From: GCA-002700125 sp964434385
GTDB lineage: Bacteria > Chloroflexota > Dehalococcoidia > Lucifugimonadales > Lucifugimonadaceae
Assembly (NCBI GenBank): GCA_964434385.1
Contig: CAYSUW010000001.1
Coordinates: forward strand, 124,001 to 188,000
Length of the DNA: 64,000 nucleotides
Direction: 5' to 3'
Under the pieces are notes generated by a model that worked only from the letters and a program-made list of their open reading frames with translations, had not been told where the DNA came from and did not search any database. The position numbers were made by a program, and so were the translations under genes. This document shows positions 33,976 to 42,613 of this stretch, in pieces. How positions within the stretch are numbered: position 1 is the stretch's first letter; each line of letters starts with the position of its first letter.

Positions 33976-34829
33976 TAAGATTTTCTTCTTTTTTTAAATA
34001 ATTTTGGAGAAAACTTCCAAATAATAAATATAATTGCCAATAATATTAAGAGTATTGGCGAGAATACAAGGAAGTTTATTAAAAAGTCAGCAGTAATTTT
34101 CCCAAATGAAGTTAAGTTTGTGAGAGCAGTTTTGAATGATTCTGTAAATCCCCATTTGTCTCCACTAATAGATGGTTCTTGTTGTAGGTTGAGATCTACT
34201 CTAGAAGTAGAAGTTGTTTGATTTAGATATTTTAATCGTCCTTCTAAACCATCAATTTCTCCCCTGATTCTTGTGAGTTGTGTTTCTACTTCCAAAATTT
34301 CTGTGACAGTGGTTGTCTTTAAGAGCAATTCTTTGAATCTTGATTCAGTTGATTTCATGTTTAATAATTTGGCTTCAACGTCTATAAATTCTTCTGTAAC
34401 ATCATTAGTGTATATTTCTTCTCTAATGATTTTTGTGGAAATGCCAATGATTTCTTTTAAAACATCTTCCAAAGATTCAACTGGAATTCTGAATGAAATA
34501 TTTGCATAAGGATCTCCTATATCTGCTCCTCCTCTATTAGAGTTGATGGTTTCTCCTTGGAATTTTTGAATAATTTTTTCAACTTTAGATATGGCTAAAT
34601 CTATATCTTTAACTTCAATTTGTGCACGAGCATTTTTTTGAATCTTTCTTTCTATCAGCTGTGAAGAGTTTCCAGATAATGGAATACTCATATCAGCCAT
34701 TACCATTCTTTCAGGTGAGCCAATTTTAGTGTTTAAAGATAATGGAGAATGAATAATTTCTTCACTATGATTTTTTGAACACGATAACAAGAATGCGAAA
34801 ATTAGTAATATAGATAATATTTTTTTCAT
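33975..34829 (-). CDS. DUF4349-domain lipoprotein
   Basis: Envelope protein of unknown function. Signal peptide ends FAFLLSC (Cys17). DUF4349 features: KNARAQIEVKDIDLAISKVEKI (near 64), a Gly-rich turn, ISFRIPVESLEDVLKEI, the coiled-coil region with EEFIDVEAKLLNMKSTESR and LEVETQLTRIRGEIDGLEGRL, and a closing beta strand before one C-terminal helix (NFLVFSPILLILLAIIFIIW) with a basic tail. So it has a lipid anchor and a transmembrane anchor. 284 aa is typical. Overlaps lipoprotein copy 5 by one base. Confidence 0.88.
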   Translation of the reverse strand: MKKILSILLIFAFLLSCSKNHSEEIIHSPLSLNTKIGSPERMVMADMSIPLSGNSSQLIERKIQKNARAQIEVKDIDLAISKVEKIIQKFQGETINSNRGGADIGDPYANISFRIPVESLEDVLKEIIGISTKIIREEIYTNDVTEEFIDVEAKLLNMKSTESRFKELLLKTTTVTEILEVETQLTRIRGEIDGLEGRLKYLNQTTSTSRVDLNLQQEPSISGDKWGFTESFKTALTNLTSFGKITADFLINFLVFSPILLILLAIIFIIWKFSPKLFKKRRKS

Positions 34830-34859
34830 ATTATTAAATCCATTATTTAGAGAATTTGA

Positions 34860-36398
34860 TTACTCAATAAGTATACTTGCTAATATAGTTGAATGTTGAT
34901 TATTTCTACTATCTGTAATTGTAAGCATAGGTTTATACATACCTTTAGCAGCATAAATTTTCATAGCTTCAACAAAATAACTTAGTTCAGATCGTCCTGT
35001 GGTTTCTATTGAAAGTTTGCATTCTGTAATAGTTCCATCTTTCCAATCTACCAGGCAATCACTTAATTTTTCTTCAAGATTTGATGATTTTATTCTAACT
35101 CCTGATAAGAAAATAGTACTGTTGGGACTTGAAAATAGGGTGTTACCATTTACGAATGAAATGGTAATAACAGGAGTTGCTGTTGGTTCAGGAATTACTA
35201 TTTTTTCAGGAATAATTATTAAGCTCATTGAGCCTGAGGGGGAACTGAAAAAAAACTGTCCTTCTGTCTTAGTAGAAATTCTTGTCTCTAAATCTTCAGA
35301 AAACATAAAGTCCCAAATTATCTCGGTATTTTTTTCTACATCATCACTTGGAGGATTACAGAACATTTTTGTAGATGCTCCTTTTGAAACCTTTAAATAA
35401 GTATCCTCAGAAAATTCATAATTTCCAAAAATATTGTTGCATAGATATTTTCCAGAATATTTTCCTTCATTATTGAGATTTATAGTAAGAGTGAAATTTT
35501 CGTTGAAATTATATGAACTGTCTTTATTCTTAAAATTTTCTACTCTAAGATTATTGTTAATGATTTTTTCTTTGAATAATTCAAAATCAATCCATTCTGA
35601 ATATTCTCCCCAAGAAGAAATGTTATTAGGTAAAATCACGCTATCAATTACATGAATATATCCATTTTGAATCGATATATCAGCTTTTAAAATGGATATT
35701 TTATTTTTAGGATTTGAAAAAATTACTGCTTTTCTATCTGTAACCTCAATATTTATACTATCTCCGTTTAATGTGTCTAGATGAGAAATTTTTTTTATGT
35801 CTTTCTCTTTAAATTTGAATGGAAGTATATGCATCTCTAAAACATTTTTAATTTCATCTTCACTTAGATAGATTTTCAAGATCTCTAAAGCAGAATTTGT
35901 TGGAATAAACAAAGTTACTTGATCTCTTGTAGATATTTCATTCTCTAGCTCTGAATTTTTTAGAAAATTTGAAAAAACTGAATAGTCTCCATTAGTTTCC
36001 AAGTTCATTATTTTTAGAACATCGATAAGATTGAGAATAGGTTTAGGCTTAGGTTCAGGCTTAGGTTCAGGTATTGATGTTGGCGTAGGAGTGAGTTCTG
36101 GTACAGGAGTTATAGTAGGAATAGCAGTTGATGTTGGAATAGGAGGAGGTTTTGGAGTAGGAGTTATAGTAGTAGTGGGTTTAAGGACAGGAGTTTTTGT
36201 TGGTTCTAATAAAGGTAAACTTGTGACATTAAGTTCTTTTTCAGGAATTTTTTCTTCTTCATTTGAATTACAACTTATTCCCATCGTTGCAGTAAAGATA
36301 ATTATCATTAACCAAGTAAAATTAATCATTGTGCTAGAACATAGACGTTTAAATTGTGTCAAATATTTCATCTTTCTCGAGGACATTATTATTGGCAT
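34860..36398 (-). CDS. FAS1-META-PKD multidomain lipoprotein
   Basis: Start is uncertain: ATG 36404 lies in a shared promoter-like motif, 36398 is the next, and 36329 would give the neatest signal peptide (INFTWLMIIIFTATMGISC). A Pro/Thr-rich stalk (TPTPKPPPIPTST, PEPKPEPKPKP) follows. Then a fasciclin (FAS1) domain: VTLFIPTNSALEIL, LEMHILPFKF, DTLNGDSINIEV, NGYIHVIDSVILP. Next a META/HslJ-like domain (GKYSGKYLCNNIFGNYEF, MFCNPPSDD) with paired Cys. The end is a PKD-like domain (CLVDWKDGTITEC, AKGMYKPMLTITDS). I know no standard protein with this order. Probably an adhesion or surface protein. Confidence 0.8.
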   Translation of the reverse strand: MPIIMSSRKMKYLTQFKRLCSSTMINFTWLMIIIFTATMGISCNSNEEEKIPEKELNVTSLPLLEPTKTPVLKPTTTITPTPKPPPIPTSTAIPTITPVPELTPTPTSIPEPKPEPKPKPILNLIDVLKIMNLETNGDYSVFSNFLKNSELENEISTRDQVTLFIPTNSALEILKIYLSEDEIKNVLEMHILPFKFKEKDIKKISHLDTLNGDSINIEVTDRKAVIFSNPKNKISILKADISIQNGYIHVIDSVILPNNISSWGEYSEWIDFELFKEKIINNNLRVENFKNKDSSYNFNENFTLTINLNNEGKYSGKYLCNNIFGNYEFSEDTYLKVSKGASTKMFCNPPSDDVEKNTEIIWDFMFSEDLETRISTKTEGQFFFSSPSGSMSLIIIPEKIVIPEPTATPVITISFVNGNTLFSSPNSTIFLSGVRIKSSNLEEKLSDCLVDWKDGTITECKLSIETTGRSELSYFVEAMKIYAAKGMYKPMLTITDSRNNQHSTILASILIE

Positions 36399-36494
36399 CC
36401 ACATATTTTATCTAAATCAGATATCTTGATACAAATGTTTTAAAATTTATACCCATTATTAGTACACATGTAATATTTTGGTTATTCTTATTCT

Positions 36495-37124
36495 ATGAGA
36501 AATTTATTTACAGTATTGATTTTACTTGTTGTTATTTCTTGCAGTGATAATTCTACTGTTGAAATTAATAGAATCTATTCTATGGAAGATATTGCTTTCA
36601 CTGGAATTAAAATTAAAGGAGATTTCAAGACTTATTTTCCTGAATCTACCGACGCAAAATGGGGTTTCTTAAATGGTAGAGAAATTGCAGTAATAAGATA
36701 TCCAACAGTAGAATTTGCCAAAACTTTTGGAAAAAATGCCGGTGAAGAGCAAACTGAATTTATAGAAGTCGTGGATAAAAATATAGCTCATGGTGAGAAG
36801 GTTGAAAAAACTAAATGTAGAGGTTTTAGATCTAACAGATATGGCTTTAACAATAAATTGAACTTAAGTTTTAATAGTAATGATGGACTTGGTCATATCT
36901 TGATTTTGAACAAATCAAGATTATTTGAGAACGAGATTAATTTTATTCCAGTAGGAAAAGTGTGTGTTGTTAGGGAACCTTTATATTCTGATTATATAAT
37001 GCATGGGAATTTAGTCATTTTAGGAGAACCTCTAATGAAAGATTATGGGCAAGGACAAATGATCGAATCATCTGAAAAAACTATTACATTTTTGAAGGAA
37101 ACCGCTGAAAAACTTCCAGAGTAA
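36495..37124 (+). CDS. Lipoprotein of the repeated family, B type, with loop insertion
   Basis: 209 aa, lipobox VVISC (Cys16). Closely related to the B-type copy at 27676 (IYSMEDI, GIKIKGDF, PESTDAKWGF, GREIAVIRYPTVEFA, NIAHGEKVE, REPLYSDYIMHGNLVI) and distantly to the A-type copies. Compared with 27676 it has about 35 additional residues between KCRGF and VREPLY (NNKLNLSFNSNDGLGHIL and following). The insert lies exactly in the loop that varies among A-type copies. Divergent from the FAS1 gene, convergent with the ABC permease. Function unknown. Confidence 0.85.
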   Translation: MRNLFTVLILLVVISCSDNSTVEINRIYSMEDIAFTGIKIKGDFKTYFPESTDAKWGFLNGREIAVIRYPTVEFAKTFGKNAGEEQTEFIEVVDKNIAHGEKVEKTKCRGFRSNRYGFNNKLNLSFNSNDGLGHILILNKSRLFENEINFIPVGKVCVVREPLYSDYIMHGNLVILGEPLMKDYGQGQMIESSEKTITFLKETAEKLPE

Positions 37125-37961
37125 TTACTTTAAGTTAAGGCTTCTGTTTCTAAATCCCCAAAAACCTATCATTAAGAAAATTATTGTTTTGATGATAACT
37201 AGTAATAAGTTTCCTGCATCTAAGCCATTAATATATGGATTGTTATATGCTCCGAATGATGAAAACCAGTCTCTAATGAATTCAAAGAATTCGGTGTTCC
37301 CTGCGAGCATTCCAGAAATCCATTCAAATGCTAAAAGCCCTATACCTGCAGCCCAACCTAAAGATGCTTTGCCTGTAGCAGCTCCTATGCCTAATGCTAT
37401 TGCAGCAAACGTTATTCCTCCTAGAGAACTTTGTAATAGAGATGCCAACAATGATCCATAATTAAGATTAATATCCATAAAAAGAGTTGGAATATAAATG
37501 AAATGGATCCAAACTAGTGGAATAATTAATCCTAAGAGTATGAGGACAAGGGAATGAGTAGTTATTATCATGGTTCTGGTAAATGGAAGCGATGCAACAA
37601 ATTCAAATGTTCCGTCTTCCTCAGCTTTTGCACCAATTTTGTTTACTAAGCCAATTACAGCTATTGCAACTAATAAGGGTAGAAATAAATTCATAATGTA
37701 GCCAGTAACAATTCCCTCCATAGTCCAAATTGATTGCCAATCATCAATTCCAAAGGCGTTTAACAAAAGTTGATTCTCAGCCATCCCAGAAGATTCTAAT
37801 CCTTCTTTTTGACCATCTATTAATACTTTTTTTGTAGATTCATTTCCGAAAGCAAAAGGGAGTATTAGCATATAAATTCCGGGAGCAAACATCCATACTA
37901 AAATCCATTTCTTTCCTACATTGAATATATATTTTAAGTAGTTGAATAAAAAATTTATCAT
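37125..37961 (-). CDS. ABC-2 type permease
   Basis: Membrane half of an ABC exporter. 278 aa with six helices (near 18, 80-105, 135-160, 170-195, 200-220 and 250-270) and a large external loop after helix 1 (SAFGNESTKKVLIDG), as in ABC-2 permeases. EEDGTFEFVASLPFTRTMII is the typical cytosolic coupling helix. Overlaps its ATPase by one base (TAATG). Exports an unknown substrate (antibiotics, lipids or peptides are common). Confidence 0.85.
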   Translation of the reverse strand: MINFLFNYLKYIFNVGKKWILVWMFAPGIYMLILPFAFGNESTKKVLIDGQKEGLESSGMAENQLLLNAFGIDDWQSIWTMEGIVTGYIMNLFLPLLVAIAVIGLVNKIGAKAEEDGTFEFVASLPFTRTMIITTHSLVLILLGLIIPLVWIHFIYIPTLFMDINLNYGSLLASLLQSSLGGITFAAIALGIGAATGKASLGWAAGIGLLAFEWISGMLAGNTEFFEFIRDWFSSFGAYNNPYINGLDAGNLLLVIIKTIIFLMIGFWGFRNRSLNLK

Positions 37962-38674
37962 TAGTTAGTCTCTCTTTCGTAGAATTCAAAAAATGCATCT
38001 TCTAGAGTTTTCTTATTTTTATTCGCTTGTTCTGAGAATGATTTAAAACTTTCATCATATATTTTGGAACCTTGCTTAATAACAGCAATAGATTTTACTC
38101 CTTTTTCAACTTCTGAAATTATATGAGAGGAAAGTAAGATAGAAGCACCGTCTTTTGCATGTCCATGAATTATTTCAAAAAATGTCCTTTGATGAAAAGG
38201 GTCTAGTCCAGATGTTGGTTCATCTAAGATCATTGCTTTTGGTTTATGTAGAATTGCCAGAATTAGAGCTGTTTTTTGACGGTTCCCTTTAGATAGTTTT
38301 TTTAGAGTTTCATTAATATCGACTTCAAATTTTTCTGCTAATTCTAAAGCATAATTGATAGATACTCTTCTGGATTCAGCACCAAATTTAAAAAGTTTTT
38401 TTGAAGTAAGATTTTCTGGTAATTGTGGGTCTCCGGGTAGATATCCTATTATTTCTTTTGCTTCAATGGGGTTAGTTAAAGTATTAATTCCATTTACTGT
38501 GAGAGTTCCTTGAGAAGGATTAAGAAAGCCCATGAAACTTCTCATTGTTGTTGATTTTCCTGCTCCATTTGGCCCTAATAATCCTTTCACTTCACCATCT
38601 TCAACTGAAAGTTCTATGTTGTTTACTCCTCTACCATTTTTATACAGCATAGTGAGTGATTCAATCTTAATCAT
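37961..38674 (-). CDS. ABC transporter ATP-binding protein
   Basis: Nucleotide-binding subunit for the adjacent ABC-2 permease. Walker A GPNGAGKST (35-43), Q-loop region LPGDPQLP, a degenerate signature LSKGNRQK (near 128; canonical is LSGGQ), Walker B AMILDEPTSGLD (near 145) and a switch His in LLSSHIISEVEKG. 237 aa is the size of the DrrA/CcmA-type exporters. Divergent from the ABM-domain gene. Confidence 0.95.
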   Translation of the reverse strand: MIKIESLTMLYKNGRGVNNIELSVEDGEVKGLLGPNGAGKSTTMRSFMGFLNPSQGTLTVNGINTLTNPIEAKEIIGYLPGDPQLPENLTSKKLFKFGAESRRVSINYALELAEKFEVDINETLKKLSKGNRQKTALILAILHKPKAMILDEPTSGLDPFHQRTFFEIIHGHAKDGASILLSSHIISEVEKGVKSIAVIKQGSKIYDESFKSFSEQANKNKKTLEDAFFEFYERETN

Positions 38675-38765
38675 ACTGGGAATAATATTATATTTAATTA
38701 TATTTATCTATTTTTTCTTATAACGATTTATAATATAAATCACTAGGAAACAGTAAGGAGTTTTA

Positions 38766-39458
38766 ATGGAAATTAATATGGTGCGGTTGAAATTTAAGAA
38801 AGACAAAATTATTAATGGCTTAAAAGAAATTAAAATTAATGCTGAATCTTCTGTGATTAATGAAACAGGTTGTAGAAGATTCGATGTTATTCAAGATGAG
38901 GAAGATCCTTCAAGAATTGCTTTATGTGAAATATTTAATGATCAATCCTCTGTAGATAATCATTTTTCTCAAGAATATTTTAAAAAATTTAGAGATGCCT
39001 CAAGAGATTTTTTAGAGGAAGATTCATTCTTTTCACATTGCAAGCTTGTTTTTCCTATTGAAGGAGACTGGGATTCTAAAAAAAATAATGCACCAGTAGA
39101 TGATGCATTTTTGAGTGGTCTTTATGTTATTCATGCTCAATTAGTAATTCAAGAAGATAGAGTTGATGATTTTATAAGGGAGATCAAATTGGATGCTGTT
39201 GGATCAGTCAATGAAGAGCAGGGTTGTTTAAGGTTTGATGTTTTTCAGGATATTAAAACTCCAAATCATATATTCTTATATGAGGTATACACTAACCTTT
39301 CTGCCTTTGAGTATCATGTGACTACTCCACATTTTAAAAAATGGAGTGATGCAGCAGGAGAAATGTTTGTTTCTGAAAAGGAAAATATTGTTATAAAAGG
39401 AAAAAATATATTTCCTCCTGATAATTGGAATTGGAGTTCAGGTAATCCTGCAAAATAA
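38766..39458 (+). CDS. Tandem ABM-domain monooxygenase-like protein
   Basis: Two copies of the antibiotic biosynthesis monooxygenase (LsrG/YgiN-like) ferredoxin fold, about residues 1-100 and 115-215. Each repeats INAESSV/LDAVGSV, ETGCRRFDVIQDEEDP / EQGCLRFDVFQDIKTP, CEIFNDQSSVDNH / YEVYTNLSAFEYH and YFKKFRDAS / HFKKWSDAA. Single-domain ABM proteins dimerise, so this is an internal duplication making a covalent dimer. AAGGAG lies 7 bases upstream of the ATG. Substrate unknown; quinone or signal-molecule oxidation is typical of the family. Confidence 0.85.
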   Translation: MEINMVRLKFKKDKIINGLKEIKINAESSVINETGCRRFDVIQDEEDPSRIALCEIFNDQSSVDNHFSQEYFKKFRDASRDFLEEDSFFSHCKLVFPIEGDWDSKKNNAPVDDAFLSGLYVIHAQLVIQEDRVDDFIREIKLDAVGSVNEEQGCLRFDVFQDIKTPNHIFLYEVYTNLSAFEYHVTTPHFKKWSDAAGEMFVSEKENIVIKGKNIFPPDNWNWSSGNPAK

Positions 39459-39463
39459 ATCCA

Positions 39464-40204
39464 TCACCTAATATTTAGATCGTTTTTCATTTTGTAATAA
39501 TATTTTAATTTTTGTTCAAATAAGTGAAAATAATTTTGAGGTTTTTCAATCTTAATTTGTGTGTTAAATCCAATTTTTGTTACTTGAGCTACTGCTATTT
39601 GTTCAACAGGGATTCCACTGTAATTCGAAAACATTGTTGAATATGCTGCACATTGTATTAGATGCTCCACTCTAATATTTAAGTTTTTTCTAGTTGTTTT
39701 AAAATCAAAGACTGTTAATTTTCCATTGTAATAAGCTAAACAATCTAAAGTTCCTGCTACTTTTAAATTGTCATCATACAGAGACGATTCTAGTCCTAGA
39801 ATGGGTCCCAATTCTCCTGAATTAACTATCCTGGATACTAATGAAGCAGCAGCTTCAATAGATCCTCCATATTTCATAGGTGTATAATCTTCATTATTTA
39901 ATTTCATGAAATTGTTATTAAAAATAATCTCTAAAATTTCATGAGTTAAAGATCCGAAATTTAATGATTCTCTTCGAATATTTTCTGCTGTTTTTTCACC
40001 TACTCTTTTTATCCAATTTTCTATTGCAGGATTTGGCCAAGCTGCAAGAACTGTTGTTACACTAGGGTATTTTTCACCTTCTTCGGTTGTATAAAATCTT
40101 TCTCCAGTATCTTCATTTGTAACTCTTTTTAGTTTAGGAAAATCATAATTTTCATAGGAAAAGTTAGGGAATTCAAATGAATTATTAAAGTAATATGGAG
40201 TCAT
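39464..40204 (-). CDS. PD-(D/E)XK nuclease-family protein
   Basis: RecB/MGME1-like exonuclease fold of 246 aa. The core is FGSLTHEILE (near 88, motif with the early acidic residue), VAGTLDCLAYYNGKLTVFDFKTTRKN (split motif: Asp in GTLDCL, then DFK) and the helix with HLIQCAAYSTMF (the conserved Gln-x-x-x-Tyr). The opening KYPSVTTVLAAWPNPAIENW resembles phage and mitochondrial MGME1-type single-strand exonucleases. No helicase or Cas gene is nearby. Role in DNA repair or end processing is likely. Confidence 0.85.
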   Translation of the reverse strand: MTPYYFNNSFEFPNFSYENYDFPKLKRVTNEDTGERFYTTEEGEKYPSVTTVLAAWPNPAIENWIKRVGEKTAENIRRESLNFGSLTHEILEIIFNNNFMKLNNEDYTPMKYGGSIEAAASLVSRIVNSGELGPILGLESSLYDDNLKVAGTLDCLAYYNGKLTVFDFKTTRKNLNIRVEHLIQCAAYSTMFSNYSGIPVEQIAVAQVTKIGFNTQIKIEKPQNYFHLFEQKLKYYYKMKNDLNIR

Positions 40205-40300
40205 TTTTTAAGATTAATAGGTTAATTATTAAAATTTTATAGAATATATATATGCTAAAACAAAAATTACTAAAAAGATTTCTTATTGTGGGTATATTTG

Positions 40301-40495
40301 ATGTTTAACAACAAAAACACTCAAACTTGCAAAGTATGTGGTGAAGAGAATAGAAGTTCTAAGTTTAAATGTGAAAATTGTGGATCTGTAGCAGTAAATA
40401 TTAACTTAGGATGTAGCACTCCTACAGTAATTATGATGGGAATAATTGATTCTCTGATCATTATAGTAATTCTTAAAGCATGTACAAATCTTTAA
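40301..40495 (+). CDS. Small zinc-ribbon membrane protein
   Basis: 64 aa starting at ATG 40301 (an ATG at 40286 adds five residues). Two CxxC pairs (CKVCGEENRSSKFKCENCG) form a zinc ribbon; one C-terminal helix (VIMMGIIDSLIIIVIL) follows. No known function. Confidence 0.6.
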   Translation: MFNNKNTQTCKVCGEENRSSKFKCENCGSVAVNINLGCSTPTVIMMGIIDSLIIIVILKACTNL

Positions 40496-40515
40496 TTTAT
40501 TTAGATTATAGATTG

Positions 40516-41031
40516 TTAAGGTCTTACTCTATATATCGCTAAGTAAACCCCTAATATTAACCCTATAAGCCCAGGTATCGAAAACAAGAAAATATTACTG
40601 TAAATAATAGAGCCTACAAGTGCAGAAATTCCCGCTAGAATTTGGAGAGATGTACTTTTCTTGAACTTTGAAGTTCTTTCAATTGTGATACCAGTTAAGT
40701 AACCAATTGCTGCTAGAGGGATCATAAGCATAATAAATCCAGGTAAAATAATTTTTCCAGTGAAGTTAATTATTAAGCTAAAAACTATTCCAGATAACGT
40801 GCTAACTAATATTCCTGCAAAAGCACTAACTACTAATTCCTTATTTGAAGGATCGTATAAAGGGTTTTTTTTCATTTGAGCACAATCAGGACATCTTGCA
40901 CCTACAGGAGTTTGCTCTAAACAAGAAGGACAAATATAATTTTCACATCCTGTTTTACTGCATTGAAGATCTGTAGATGTTTTATCACAAAAACTACATA
41001 TTTTTGATTTTTCTTTATCTGGATTACTCAT
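40516..41031 (-). CDS. Zinc-finger membrane protein
   Basis: 171 aa. The N-terminal 55 residues carry several Cys pairs (ICSFCDKT, LQCSKTGCENYICPSC, ARCPDCAQ) like B-box or RING-like zinc fingers found in front of bacterial membrane proteins. Four helices follow (about 68-90, 95-115, 128-145, 150-168). The end YLAIYRVRP is basic. Function unknown. It follows plsY by seven bases in the same direction. Confidence 0.75.
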   Translation of the reverse strand: MSNPDKEKSKICSFCDKTSTDLQCSKTGCENYICPSCLEQTPVGARCPDCAQMKKNPLYDPSNKELVVSAFAGILVSTLSGIVFSLIINFTGKIILPGFIMLMIPLAAIGYLTGITIERTSKFKKSTSLQILAGISALVGSIIYSNIFLFSIPGLIGLILGVYLAIYRVRP

Positions 41032-41038
41032 TAATATT

Positions 41039-41707
41039 TTATGGTTTTTCTAAAATATCTCTATCTAAAAATAGTCTATAGAATAATATTTTTTTCGTAG
41101 ATATTTTATTCTTCACTCTAGATTTTCTTATTGAATTATTACCCATGATTCTTTTTATGATTGTGATCATTAAATACATGGTTATGGGAATTATTAATTC
41201 CTTATCTATTATTGTAATAGATGACAGTGAAGTAATCATTAATACTAAAAGAGTAATTATCCATGAAACGCCACCTTCTTTTGATATAACCCAAAATATT
41301 AAAAGTGTAATGCACATTAAAATACTCAATGGGATACTCAATATTAGTAGAGATCCCATTATTAAGGATTGCCCTCTTCCTCCATTGAATTTCATGAATA
41401 CAGACCAGTTATGACCCATTAGAACAAATAAGGTAAATACACTTGCATATTCGAAAAAATTAGAAGAATTTACGAAAATGAATATTAATAGTAAAGGTAG
41501 AAATCCTTTTCCAAAACTATCTATAAAGAACAATATTGAGCCAAATTTAAAATTAGATAAATGGAATATATTTGATGCTCCTATGGTTTTAGAGCCTATC
41601 TTAGATATATCTTTCTTGAGAACTATTTTTCCAAAAATCAAACCCGTTGGAATAGATCCTAAAATATAACCCGACATAGCATAAAACAAATGATTTATTT
41701 CAATCAT
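41039..41707 (-). CDS. plsY: Glycerol-3-phosphate acyltransferase
   Basis: Transfers acyl groups from acyl-phosphate to glycerol-3-phosphate at the start of phospholipid synthesis. I start at ATG 41707 (8-base overlap with the PHP gene); an ATG at 41716 adds three residues. Family motifs in order: LGSIPTGLIFGK (near 16), GSKTIGASN (near 36; canonical GSGNIGATN), FIDSFGKG, GHNWSVFMKFNGGRGQS (near 100; canonical GH-x-F-P-x-x-x-x-F-x-G-G-K-G). The deviations make it a divergent but recognisable PlsY. Length 222 aa is typical. Confidence 0.85.
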   Translation of the reverse strand: MIEINHLFYAMSGYILGSIPTGLIFGKIVLKKDISKIGSKTIGASNIFHLSNFKFGSILFFIDSFGKGFLPLLLIFIFVNSSNFFEYASVFTLFVLMGHNWSVFMKFNGGRGQSLIMGSLLILSIPLSILMCITLLIFWVISKEGGVSWIITLLVLMITSLSSITIIDKELIIPITMYLMITIIKRIMGNNSIRKSRVKNKISTKKILFYRLFLDRDILEKP

Positions 41708-42578
41708 TAGGCACAAGTCTGTTATCAGTCCAACCGACTTTTTCTTTATGTATAGAAATGGCTCTTTGCATCATTTTTTTTACAGTATTTAATCCTACTC
41801 CGCTATCACCTAATTTATTTTTAGATTCATTTGAATGGAAATCACTTCCCCCAGTAGGAATAAGGTCAAAATTTTCTGCCAGTTTAATATATTTTTGTTT
41901 TTGAGATTCACTGTATCTGACATTATGGATTTCTAGTCCTGATAAACCAGAAGTTGAAAGTTTGGGGATTATTGTTTCTAAATTAATGACAGTGTGTGGA
42001 TGTGCAATTACTGAAATACCACCTGAATCATTGATAATTTTTATAGCTTCCAAAGAATTTAATTTTTTAGAGGGTAATTGTAATTTTTCTTTATTATTAA
42101 GGTAATTTTTAAATGCTTCAGGAATATTTTTCACATAACCTTCTTTTACCATTGCTCTTGCAATATGAGGCCTTCCTACAGATTCTTTTGCAGTTAATTT
42201 TATGGAATTCCAATCTAGTTTTATACCTAGCGAGAGAAGTTTTTTTATTATTATTTCAGCAATCTCCAATCTTTCTTGATAAAGGCTAGATAGAACATCG
42301 AGAAGTGATTGATTTTTATGATCAATAAAATAAGATAGGATATGAATTTCACTAGATTCATATTGAGTACTAAGCTCTATTCCAGGTATTAGAATTATAT
42401 TGGTTTTTGAAGCAATTTTTATTGATTCATCAATGCCTTTGATAGTATCGTGATCAGTCACAGATATTGCTAATAATTGTCTTTTTTCAGCATTATTTAT
42501 TATTTCAGTTGGAGACATTAAGCCATCTGAATAATGAGTATGAATATGTAAATCAGCCTCAGGTTGTTTTGAGTTCAT
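41700..42578 (-). CDS. PHP-domain phosphoesterase (RNase AM/YciV-like)
   Basis: Metal-dependent phosphoesterase. PHP motifs: LHIHTHYSDG (residues 9-18), VTDHDTIKG (near 39), IPGIELST (near 62), ISVIAHPHT (near 190) and TGGSDFHSNE (near 242). This is the layout of the 3',5'-nucleotide bisphosphate phosphatase / 5'-end trimming RNase AM group. 292 aa. Positioned 35 bases downstream of rny, so a shared RNA-turnover transcript is plausible, and it overlaps plsY. Confidence 0.9.
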   Translation of the reverse strand: MNSKQPEADLHIHTHYSDGLMSPTEIINNAEKRQLLAISVTDHDTIKGIDESIKIASKTNIILIPGIELSTQYESSEIHILSYFIDHKNQSLLDVLSSLYQERLEIAEIIIKKLLSLGIKLDWNSIKLTAKESVGRPHIARAMVKEGYVKNIPEAFKNYLNNKEKLQLPSKKLNSLEAIKIINDSGGISVIAHPHTVINLETIIPKLSTSGLSGLEIHNVRYSESQKQKYIKLAENFDLIPTGGSDFHSNESKNKLGDSGVGLNTVKKMMQRAISIHKEKVGWTDNRLVPND

Positions 42579-42613
42579 AAAATTGGACTTCTATTTTTAC
42601 TTATTATTAAATG

